33,067 bases of DNA, taken from the NCBI GenBank assembly GCA_950096615.1, contig CATNCP010000032.1, forward strand, positions 1 to 33,067, read 5' to 3'. The notes beneath the pieces are model-generated. The model saw only the letters and a program-made list of their open reading frames with translations. It searched no databases and was not told where the DNA came from. Every line of letters starts with the position of its first letter. Position 1 is the first letter of the stretch. The position numbers and the translations under genes are program-made. The DNA is from an uncultured Kangiella sp. (GTDB taxonomy: Bacteria > Pseudomonadota > Gammaproteobacteria > Enterobacterales > Kangiellaceae). Of the stretch, positions 26,644 through 33,067 are shown piece by piece.

Positions 26644-27597
26644 ATGTCTAACTGGAAACCAACTGCTTCAATCGAAACTATGAAAGCACGTGCTAAAATA
26701 TTGGCGCGGGTTCGCGAGTTCTTTTCTGAGCGGAACATTCTTGAAGTAGAAACACCACTGCTAAGTCGCCATAGTGTGACGGATCGCTACATGAAGTCTT
26801 TTGAAGTAAAAGATTTTATGCGGGGCGAGGGCTTTCTGCAAACCTCGCCTGAGTATGCGATGAAGCGCTTGCTGGCAGCGGGTTCTGGTTCTATCTTTCA
26901 AATCTGTAAGGCATTTCGTCAGGATGAAGTCGGTGCTCGACATAATCCTGAGTTTACGATGCTGGAGTGGTATGTTGAAGGCTTTGACCATTACCAGTTG
27001 ATGGAACAGGTTTTTCAGTTACTCAATACTTTATCTCATAAGCCATTAAAGCTTAGTCGTCTCAGTTATCAAGACGTCTTTGAGCAATATCTTAAGATTA
27101 ATCCTTTTAAAGTTACCGTGCCTCAGCTAGCAGAGCTAAGTGGAGACTTGTTGGGTGACCTACCTGAAGACTTAGAAAGTGACGATTATTTAGCGCTGCT
27201 ATTTGAGGATCAGATTGAACCTAAGCTTGGACAGGCAAATGAGGTCTGCTTTATCTATGGGTATCCTGCTTCTCAGGCTGCGTTGGCGAAGCTTGATCCT
27301 GAAAGCCCTCAAACGGCATGTCGTTTTGAGGTGTATTGGCGAGGGGTTGAGTTAGCGAATGGCTTCAGTGAATTAACCTGTGTTGCCGAGCAGCGACGAC
27401 GCTTTGAGATGGATAATGCATGGCGTAAAGAAAATGGGCTGCCTCAAATGTCCATAGACGAACATTTTTTGACAGCCCTAGAAGTTGGCCTCCCCGAGTG
27501 TGCTGGCGTAGCCCTAGGTCTTGATCGTCTTATTATGATTTTATTAGAGCTAAGTGATCTGACCGAAGTAGCTGCATTCCCTGCAGATAGAGCTTAA
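26644..27597 (+). CDS. epmA: EF-P--lysine ligase EpmA (PoxA/GenX)
   Basis: EpmA is a truncated paralogue of class II lysyl-tRNA synthetase; it activates beta-lysine made by EpmB and joins it to Lys34 of EF-P. The product is 317 residues (325 in E. coli) and lacks the anticodon-binding domain. Class II motifs are visible: ILEVETPLLSRHSVTD, motif 2 in FRQDEVGARHNPEFTMLEWY, and motif 3 in CAGVALGLDRLIM. The region VYWRGVELANGFSELT is typical of the family. The ribosome site is weak. It converges with the small gene at 27602-27955, with four bases between the stops. Its target efp lies 860 bases upstream on the same strand. Confidence 0.95.
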   Translation: MSNWKPTASIETMKARAKILARVREFFSERNILEVETPLLSRHSVTDRYMKSFEVKDFMRGEGFLQTSPEYAMKRLLAAGSGSIFQICKAFRQDEVGARHNPEFTMLEWYVEGFDHYQLMEQVFQLLNTLSHKPLKLSRLSYQDVFEQYLKINPFKVTVPQLAELSGDLLGDLPEDLESDDYLALLFEDQIEPKLGQANEVCFIYGYPASQAALAKLDPESPQTACRFEVYWRGVELANGFSELTCVAEQRRRFEMDNAWRKENGLPQMSIDEHFLTALEVGLPECAGVALGLDRLIMILLELSDLTEVAAFPADRA

Positions 27598-27601
27598 GCC
27601 C

Positions 27602-27955
27602 TTAGGCTGCCGTCGAGGTAAGCACTGGTGAAATATTGGCCTCCTTTTCTACTGCCTTAATCACTTTTTTATAAGTACGCTGATCGGACGAAGCGATAAA
27701 GCGCCTTTTGTCTTTCAGTTTCACCATAAAGAAAACAACATCATCGCCTGGAGCCGATATATATTGTTTAGTGTCTTCATCAATATCTAGGAGCAAAAGG
27801 AATTCTTCGGTAGCCTCATCAATAAAAGTCACTTGCTGTGCTGGCACTGTTTCGCACAGATAATGGTTTTCATCGCCTGGCAAGGTAAAGTTTCTGATAG
27901 TAAAGCGACCGATTCCAGTAGGGAAGTCCCCAGCTATTATGGTGAGTTTCGACAT
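27602..27955 (-). CDS. Hypothetical protein, tandem paralogue A
   Basis: A 117-residue protein of unknown function, with GAGG seven bases before the ATG. The N-terminus MSKLTIIAGDFPTGIGRFTI continues to RNFTLPGDENHYLCETV. The second half has VVFFMVKLKDKRRFIASSD followed by an amphipathic helix. No signal peptide, membrane segment or catalytic motif is seen. It is a clear paralogue of the gene at 28204-28581: 29 of the first 37 residues are identical, and the F-M-V-[KR]-L-x-D-x-RRFIA motif is shared. The beta-rich start and the RRFIA-type strand plus final helix could be a small PH-like or similar fold, but that is a guess. Confidence 0.75.
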   Translation of the reverse strand: MSKLTIIAGDFPTGIGRFTIRNFTLPGDENHYLCETVPAQQVTFIDEATEEFLLLLDIDEDTKQYISAPGDDVVFFMVKLKDKRRFIASSDQRTYKKVIKAVEKEANISPVLTSTAA

Positions 27956-28203
27956 ATTCTGACCTCATAATCCTTAAACTGAGTGAGTGACGATTAAATC
28001 CATCTTGGTCCAATTAAGTGTTGCTGTTAAAAAGATGTATTTAAAAGTTGCTTTTAATTATTTGTATAGGACGAAAAATGAACAGTCAAATAAATCGACT
28101 CTTTGAATTAGAGAGTTGAGACAGGGTTAGTATTTTGTGCAAATTTGACTTAGGTTTAAAGCGTAACTGCTTGAACCATAAGTTAAAACTGCATTGTTAG
28201 CGA

Positions 28204-28581
28204 CTATGCGCTGTTAGCGACCGTAGAACTTTCTTGTCGAACACTTTCTTTCATCGACTTTTTTATCTTATGAAAAGTAGTATCATCGGTCTCGGCTATA
28301 AAGCGCCTCTGATCGGATAACCTCACCATAAAAATAACGTCATGCTCGTCAGCTACTTTTATCTTTTCTTCGAGCTCAAGCTGTATTTCTTCAACAGCTT
28401 CAGGATCGTTATTTAGCAATAACGCCATTTTAGGGTTGGCGGTATTGATAAACTCAACCTGGCTGACACAGACTGTTTCGCATAAGTAGTGGTTTTTGTC
28501 GCCCGGCAATGTGAAATTGCGGAATGTGAAGTACCCAGTCCCTCTGGGGAAATCGCCTGCTAGAACTGTTATTTTTGACAT
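28204..28581 (-). CDS. Hypothetical protein, tandem paralogue B
   Basis: A 125-residue protein of unknown function preceded by a strong AAGGAGG site nine bases before the ATG. It begins MSKITVLAGDFPRGTGYFTF, continues RNFTLPGDKNHYLCETV, and has VIFMVRLSDQRRFIAETDD before the final helix. Compared with paralogue A it has a longer acidic middle (LELEEKIKVADEHD). It is soluble and cytoplasmic by sequence. The two copies are separated by 248 bases with no gene. The spacing and the separate ribosome sites suggest each may have its own promoter. The duplication looks old, as conservation is limited to the N-terminal motif and the RRFIA strand. Confidence 0.75.
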   Translation of the reverse strand: MSKITVLAGDFPRGTGYFTFRNFTLPGDKNHYLCETVCVSQVEFINTANPKMALLLNNDPEAVEEIQLELEEKIKVADEHDVIFMVRLSDQRRFIAETDDTTFHKIKKSMKESVRQESSTVANSA

Positions 28582-28751
28582 GGCCTATAGCCTCCTTGAC
28601 ACATGTAATTGTCACCTTCTTCCAGCATGGAAGAGGAATTTCCGTATTTCAGCTATGGCGGTGTGTTGCTTATTATTTATACTGTTTCTATAGTCTTACC
28701 CCAAAATGTGAACCAATTCAAGATATTTTGTATCTCAAACATCCGTAAAGT

Positions 28752-29690
28752 CTATGAGTTTTTGTTAAGCCATTGATTTATAAGCTCTCTCGATATTGAG
28801 AACTTGAAAGGTAATACCAGTTCTTCTGCCTCAACCGCAGCAGTTAACGCCTCTCGTGAGAACCAGCGCGCTTCTTCCAGCTCTCGATCCAGCAGCTTTA
28901 TCTCAGGGCTTACTGCTTCAGCGGTGAAGCCGACCATAAGAGACTGTGGAAACGGCCAGGGTTGAGAACGATAATATTCAATAGACTTAAGTCTTAAGCC
29001 AGTTTCTTCGTAACCCTCTCGTGCAACCGCTTGCTCTAGGGTTTCGCCTGGTTCGACAAAACCCGCTATGACCGAGTAACGCTTCTCAGGCCACGATGTT
29101 TGTCGACCCAGCAATATCTTGTCTTGATAAGTAATGGCGCAAATGACGGCGCTATCGGTTCTTGGGAAGTGCTGCTTCTGGCAGTCTTGATTCGAGCAAT
29201 TACGGACGAAGCCTGCTTGGTTGGAATAAGTCTCGTGGCCACAAAAACCACAATATTGGTGGGTGTTATGCCAGTGTTCCATCGCCACAGCCACGCTACA
29301 TAAGTGTGCCTGCTCCGGTGGTAACTGCTTAAATAATTCTCGAAGGCCGCATAATTCAAGCACAGCTTCCGGACGCAGTTGAGCCATGTGCTGTAAGCTA
29401 TCAGGAGACTTTAGGCGAAAAGTAAAGTAGTGCTTACTATCACTTTCTCCTAAGTAGATAAGGTGTTTTTCCTGGTATGATCCTATGAGTTGTTTCAGTT
29501 CTTGGGACTGAAGCCAAAGAGGCTGCCCGTTTTGATCGACGTCAGGATTTTTGCTACGAGCGCAAACTATAGACTGTTGATGCACTGGCAGGAAAAAGGT
29601 GTTGGGTAACTCCAGTAACGGCTTGATGAACTCTTCGGTATGGCGAACTTCGCCATGACGATTAAGCGGAGTGTTTTGGAAAGCAAACAT
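28752..29690 (-). CDS. nudC: NAD(+) diphosphatase / mRNA deNADding enzyme NudC
   Basis: NudC hydrolyses NADH and NAD to NMN and AMP, and removes NAD caps from RNA 5' ends. The product has 312 residues. The zinc ribbon has four cysteines: CGFCGH (Cys147, 150) and CSNQDC (Cys165, 170). The Nudix box lies at 210-232 (GFVEPGETLEQ then REGYEETGL), and SQPWPFPQS (242-250) is the hallmark of the NADH branch. The N-terminal domain (1-140) is longer than in E. coli NudC (257 residues in total). AGAGG stands four bases before the ATG. It follows the yeiH-like gene by 15 bases, so they probably form an operon. Confidence 0.94.
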   Translation of the reverse strand: MFAFQNTPLNRHGEVRHTEEFIKPLLELPNTFFLPVHQQSIVCARSKNPDVDQNGQPLWLQSQELKQLIGSYQEKHLIYLGESDSKHYFTFRLKSPDSLQHMAQLRPEAVLELCGLRELFKQLPPEQAHLCSVAVAMEHWHNTHQYCGFCGHETYSNQAGFVRNCSNQDCQKQHFPRTDSAVICAITYQDKILLGRQTSWPEKRYSVIAGFVEPGETLEQAVAREGYEETGLRLKSIEYYRSQPWPFPQSLMVGFTAEAVSPEIKLLDRELEEARWFSREALTAAVEAEELVLPFKFSISRELINQWLNKNS

Positions 29691-29705
29691 AAAGCCTCTG
29701 TTGTT

Positions 29706-30647
29706 TTACCAATAAAGAACTACCGCCAGGGTTGCGATAGATAAGACAATCCATAAGATTACTCCAAGCAACATGGCTTTAACAGGAATAGTCTTGATCG
29801 CCTGTTTATTTAAGCTAGTGCCCATCCAAAGAAGGCTTAGGGCGAATAAATTCTTAGCAGCAGGCTGGATGTATTCGGCAAAAGCATCAAGATTGATAAA
29901 GCTGCCAACACTGCTGGCTAGAAGGAAAAAGATAATAAATAGGGGAATAGTTAATCTAAACTTGCCAGAACTTACGGCGAAAGAAGCGACCAATGCGACT
30001 GGAATAATCCATAAAGCTCGCGCGAGTTTAGCGGTTGTTGCTATTTCTAGCGCTTCTTTTCCGTATTCTGCAGCAGCACCGACCACGCTACTGGTGTCAT
30101 GGATACCAAGCGCAGCCCAGATGCCAAACTGTTGCTGACTTAATTCAAGCCAATGCCCAACAGCTGGGTAAACGAATAGAGCGACTGCATTAAGAAGAAA
30201 AACAATGGCTAATGAAACGACCATTTGCTGGTGATTAGCTTTAATAGACGAGCCGACTGCGGCAATAGCGCTACCACCGCAGATCGCAGTGCCGGAGCTA
30301 ATCAGCCAAGTTTGGTGTTTATCAAGCGTGAATAGCTTACCTATCAGTAAACCAAGGATAATGGCACTGGCTATCACAACAACCGTGAGCCAAAAGCTGT
30401 CTCCGGCGTTAGTCACGAGCTCCCCAAAGGGAAGGGTAAAGCCCAGCAATACAATAGCGACCTTTAGTAATAAGCTCGCCCATGAGCCGAGTGGGAGCTG
30501 GTGTGAACCCGAGAAAAACCAGCCCCAAGCGAGCCCTGCAGCCAAAGCATAGCTAGCTTTTAATAAACCTACTGCACACAAAATGGTGAGAATTATCAAT
30601 AAGATATTAGAGGCAAGCTGAATGCTTTTATTGCTTTGTGAAGCCAT
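29706..30647 (-). CDS. YeiH/UPF0324 family membrane protein (putative sulfate exporter family)
   Basis: An inner-membrane protein of 313 residues with about ten hydrophobic helices. Family features are SGTAICGGSAIAAVGSSIKA in the middle and the segment FGIWAALGIHDTSSVVGAAA, both typical of UPF0324. LFALSLLWMGTSLNKQAIK near the C-terminus also fits. Members are annotated as putative sulfate exporters on the basis of a few studies; the substrate here is not known. It is upstream of nudC on the same strand with a 15-base gap. The 264-base region to the divergent gntR gene contains its promoter and the palindrome at 30763-30786. Confidence 0.85.
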   Translation of the reverse strand: MASQSNKSIQLASNILLIILTILCAVGLLKASYALAAGLAWGWFFSGSHQLPLGSWASLLLKVAIVLLGFTLPFGELVTNAGDSFWLTVVVIASAIILGLLIGKLFTLDKHQTWLISSGTAICGGSAIAAVGSSIKANHQQMVVSLAIVFLLNAVALFVYPAVGHWLELSQQQFGIWAALGIHDTSSVVGAAAEYGKEALEIATTAKLARALWIIPVALVASFAVSSGKFRLTIPLFIIFFLLASSVGSFINLDAFAEYIQPAAKNLFALSLLWMGTSLNKQAIKTIPVKAMLLGVILWIVLSIATLAVVLYW

Positions 30648-30762
30648 TACTTATATTAGAAACTCTTAAACTTAGGCGATAGTTTACGCTTCTAACGGGG
30701 GATATTCATCCCTTAATTTTACTTCAGAATAAAAAATATTCACAAAAGTGCTTTACTGGTTA

Positions 30763-30786
30763 GGTGTTATATGTAACTATAACACC
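30763..30786. promoter_or_regulatory. Palindromic operator candidate upstream of the GntR-ABC operon
   Basis: GGTGTTAT and ATAACACC are perfect 8-base inverted copies separated by an 8-base spacer. The right arm overlaps TATAAC, a possible -10 sequence. It lies about 125 bases before the GntR start in the divergent region with the yeiH-like gene. YtrA-type GntR regulators usually bind such palindromes at their own promoters, so autoregulation is likely but not shown. The rest of 30648-30911 has no other feature I can support. Confidence 0.5.
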
Positions 30787-30911
30787 ATATCGGTATGACA
30801 CAGTAAGGCATTATTGCTATTCAGCGGTCATATTGACTCTTAGGAAGGCCGATATGGACCAGCCTTGCGCTGATAACATAATGAGCCTGTGACGAATAAG
30901 GTATTGATGGT

Positions 30912-31286
30912 ATGCAAATACAGTGGGATGACTCACAACCGATCTACCTCCAACTGAGGGATCGTGTGCAGAACATGATTCTTGAGGGGAACCTAGCAGA
31001 AGGCGAAGCTTTGCCATCGGTGAGAAATGTTTCAGCAGAATATAAGCTGAATCCGATTACCGTTTCAAAAGCTTACCAGTTGTTAGTGGATGATCAGTTG
31101 GCTGAAAAGAAGCGAGGGTTAGGTATGTTTGTCGTAGATGGCGCAAAAAATAAATTATTACAGCAGGAGCGGGAGTTGTTTTTAAACACCGAGCTACCTG
31201 CATTATTGAGAAAATTAAAACGCTTAAATATTACAAGAGAAGAGCTGCTGGATGCGCTCGATAAGGAGGAATCGGATAATGGCTAA
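30912..31286 (+). CDS. GntR family transcriptional regulator, YtrA type
   Basis: The product has 124 residues. An N-terminal winged helix-turn-helix of the GntR type is clear (QPIYLQLRDRVQNMILEGNL, EGEALPSVRNVSAEYKLNPI, TVSKAYQLLVDDQLAEKKRG). The C-terminal part is short, about 50 helical residues, as in the YtrA subfamily, which has no large ligand domain. Such proteins repress linked ABC transporter genes. The 3' end overlaps the ABC ATPase start by eight bases, which indicates translational coupling. The ribosome site is moderate (AAGG ten bases upstream). Which signal it answers cannot be deduced. Confidence 0.9.
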   Translation: MQIQWDDSQPIYLQLRDRVQNMILEGNLAEGEALPSVRNVSAEYKLNPITVSKAYQLLVDDQLAEKKRGLGMFVVDGAKNKLLQQERELFLNTELPALLRKLKRLNITREELLDALDKEESDNG

Positions 31287-32166
31287 TGTCATTTCGGCGA
31301 ATAACGTTAATAAGTCGTATGGTGACTTTAAAGCGTTAAACAACGTCAACTTTGAACTAGAAAAAGGTCGAATCTTAGGTTTGATTGGTCCAAACGGCGC
31401 CGGTAAAACGACGTTACTAAAAGCTGTACTGGGTTTGACCAACTACTCTGGGGACTTGAAAGTATTAGGCCTGGATCCTCACAAACAGCGTGATGAACTT
31501 ATGAAGCGTGTATGTTTCGTAGCTGATGTGGCGGTATTGCCACGCTGGATCAAAGTGAGCCAGGCAATTGATTTTGTGGAGGGAGTCCACCCTAAATTTA
31601 ACCGTGAGTTATGCGAAAAGTACCTCAAGGAAACAAAAATCAAGCGTGAGAGTAAAGTGAAGGCTTTATCAAAAGGTATGGTCGCCCAGCTTCATTTAGC
31701 TTTGATTATGGCGATTGATGCTGATCTACTGATTCTCGATGAGCCTACGCTGGGTCTGGATATTCTTTATCGCAAGTCATTCTATGAAACGTTATTGAAT
31801 GATTACTTTGATTCTGACCGAACCATTATTATTACGACGCACCAAGTCGAAGAAATAGAGCATATTTTGAGCGACTTAGTGTTTATTCAAGATGGTGAGA
31901 TTGTGCTAGACGATAGCATGGAAGAAGTGGGGCAGTCTTACTTTGAAGTTATGGTCGAGAAAGAGTTTGAAGCAGCAGCAATGGCTTTGAACCCAATGAA
32001 TGTACGTGAAGTTTTCGGTCAAAAAGTATGCCTATTCAACGGTGTTGAACGCAGCCAGGTAGAAGAACTTGGCAAGGTTCGCAAGCCTAGTGTTGCTGAC
32101 TTATTCGTGGCTAAGATGAGAGGCCAGAGTCAAGTTGAAGGCCAAGCGCAAGGAGAGGTGGCATGA
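31279..32166 (+). CDS. ABC transporter ATP-binding protein
   Basis: The product has 295 residues. I chose the ATG at 31279, preceded by AAGGAGG, in place of an ATG at 31252 that has no such site. The Walker A motif is GPNGAGKTT (37-45), the signature is LSKGM (130-134, in place of LSGGQ), Walker B is LLILDEP (150-156), and the switch histidine is His188 in ITTHQVEEIE. The last 100 residues form a C-terminal extension ending in a glutamine-rich tail (QSQVEGQAQGE). It is the ATPase partner of the permease that follows with a four-base ATGA overlap. The set resembles YtrB-type exporters. The substrate is unknown. Confidence 0.92.
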   Translation: MANVISANNVNKSYGDFKALNNVNFELEKGRILGLIGPNGAGKTTLLKAVLGLTNYSGDLKVLGLDPHKQRDELMKRVCFVADVAVLPRWIKVSQAIDFVEGVHPKFNRELCEKYLKETKIKRESKVKALSKGMVAQLHLALIMAIDADLLILDEPTLGLDILYRKSFYETLLNDYFDSDRTIIITTHQVEEIEHILSDLVFIQDGEIVLDDSMEEVGQSYFEVMVEKEFEAAAMALNPMNVREVFGQKVCLFNGVERSQVEELGKVRKPSVADLFVAKMRGQSQVEGQAQGEVA

Positions 32167-33067
32167 ATACATTCGTAACTTTGTTAAAGCGTGAATACTG
32201 GGAAAGCAAAACCAGCTTTGTATGGGTGCCTTTGGTCATTACTGGGATTACGTTATTTACAGCTGTCTTAGGGTTAATTATTGCTTCAACAGGTAGCATA
32301 GAGACCGGTGAATATGGCTCACATGATTTGGGCAGCTTATTCAAGCTTTATGACGTATCTGTTGACCCAGATATTAAAGCATTCGCAACCCAAAGCGCAC
32401 TATACTCGGGCGTTTACACATACTACCTTGTTTTGGCGATTGTTGGATTCTTTTACTGTCTAGGCGCGTTGTATGACGACAGGAAAGACAAAAGTATCTT
32501 GTTCTGGAAGTCAATGCCGGTATCAGATTCGCAAACAGTGATTTCGAAGTTTGTGTCGGTTGCAGTGGTAGCTCCTTTGATTTACTGGTTAATTATACTT
32601 GCAACAAACATCATGATGTTAGTAGTAGGGACGATATTTGCTTGGTTGTCGGGAGTCGATGCTTGGAGTGCTTTATGGGCAAACTCAGGGTTCTTTAAAG
32701 TTGCCGCCTATCAATTTGCTGCTATCTATATGGCAATGTTTTGGGCAATACCATTTGTAGGATATTTATTGCTGGTATCTAGCTGGACTAAAAAAGTTCC
32801 TTTCTTAGTAGCAACGGTGCCGCCGGTGTTGGTTGTGATTGCTGAAGGCATGGTTTTCAAAACAGCAAACGTCGCATCGTTCCTTGGCCAGAAGTTATTC
32901 GGCGTAGTGCAGGCGCTTGTTGCACCGTTTAACTCTTTAGCTAGAGAGTTTTCGCAAAAACGAGCTGAGCTGGAAGATGATTTACCAATCTTCGATGAGT
33001 TCGAATTCATGTCATTTGGTCAACAGTTCCAAGATAGTGGTTTCTGGATTGGTTTGATTCTAGGCGC
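32163..33067 (+). CDS. ABC transporter permease, 3' truncated by the window edge
   Basis: The frame opens at ATG 32163, overlapping the ATPase stop (ATGA), and stays open to the last base, 301 codons. The protein begins MNTFVTLLKREYWESKTSFV, the usual cytoplasmic start of ABC-2 type permeases. The first membrane helix is at about 21-42. A long loop follows, then helices near VYTYYLVLAIVGFFYCLGAL, APLIYWLIILATNIMMLVVG, YMAMFWAIPFVGYLLLVSS and VPFLVATVPPVLVVIAEGMV. The cytoplasmic segment LYDDRKDKSILFWKSMPVSD fits the family. At least one more helix should lie beyond the window. It is the third gene of the GntR-ATPase-permease operon. Confidence 0.88.
   Translation, partial: MNTFVTLLKREYWESKTSFVWVPLVITGITLFTAVLGLIIASTGSIETGEYGSHDLGSLFKLYDVSVDPDIKAFATQSALYSGVYTYYLVLAIVGFFYCLGALYDDRKDKSILFWKSMPVSDSQTVISKFVSVAVVAPLIYWLIILATNIMMLVVGTIFAWLSGVDAWSALWANSGFFKVAAYQFAAIYMAMFWAIPFVGYLLLVSSWTKKVPFLVATVPPVLVVIAEGMVFKTANVASFLGQKLFGVVQALVAPFNSLAREFSQKRAELEDDLPIFDEFEFMSFGQQFQDSGFWIGLILG

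Noticed and set aside
28078-28119. Possible 13-residue leader peptide (ATG AAC AGT ... TGA) with AGGA upstream, followed by a short hairpin
   Set aside because: It has no downstream gene on the same strand; the next plus-strand gene is far away, so an attenuator role makes no sense. The ribosome site could be chance.
32726-33010. Open frame of 94 codons on the minus strand
   Set aside because: It is a shadow of the truncated ABC permease, whose plus-strand frame is open to the window end and overlaps the ATPase stop by ATGA.

Overview
The window is ordinary chromosomal sequence from a gammaproteobacterium. The gene order tolC / nudF-yqiB-cpdA-parE resembles Escherichia. The run parE-parC-smp-serB-fimX-like resembles Pseudomonas. 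The tmRNA tag is of the usual gammaproteobacterial form (ANEDNYALAA). Moderate GC and a mosaic of enterobacterial and pseudomonad synteny would suit a marine Oceanospirillales-type organism such as a Kangiella relative, but that genus guess is weak. Several genes start with TTG or GTG (smpB, LysM lipoprotein, waaA, cpdA, parC). I see no CRISPR array, rRNA, tRNA, insertion sequence or prophage gene.

Layout. 1-1606: the 3' end of purE, then purK and a terminator. 1613-2178: ssrA (tmRNA) on the minus strand with promoter and terminator, plus a degenerate copy of its 3' end beyond the terminator. 2279-5416: a tight plus-strand operon of PP2C phosphatase, FHA protein and transmembrane Ser/Thr kinase. 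5445-7010 (minus): a LysM lipoprotein and smpB. 7161-9262 (plus): ratA, rnfH and waaA. 9302-11427 (minus): tolC and an isoaspartyl-methyltransferase-like gene. 11619-17897 (plus): nudF, yqiB, cpdA, parE and parC. 17894-19021 (minus) smp/ytjB, divergent from serB (19113-20027). 20088-25192 (minus): epmB, a gene with a PilZ-like C-terminus, and a degenerate GGDEF/EAL gene that looks like fimX. 25219-27597 (plus): efp, a secreted protein with four Ca-binding-type loops, and epmA. 27602-28581 (minus): two tandem paralogues of unknown function. 28752-30647 (minus): yeiH-like transporter and nudC. 30912 to the end (plus): YtrA-type GntR regulator, ABC ATPase and a truncated ABC permease.

How genes work together. 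tmRNA and SmpB, the two trans-translation partners, lie 4.4 kb apart. EF-P and both enzymes of its lysylation (EpmA, EpmB) are clustered. ParE and ParC form topoisomerase IV. The PP2C, FHA and kinase genes make a phosphorylation, dephosphorylation and phosphothreonine-reading module, and each product has a predicted means of reaching the inner membrane. The degenerate GGDEF/EAL protein and its PilZ-like neighbour suggest a c-di-GMP receptor pair for type IV pili.

Most novel candidates: the kinase operon with its sensor-HAMP kinase and matching threonine motifs, the four-loop secreted protein placed between efp and epmA, the tandem unknown paralogues, and the ssrA 3'-end-like scar. No intergenic gap exceeds about 265 bases.
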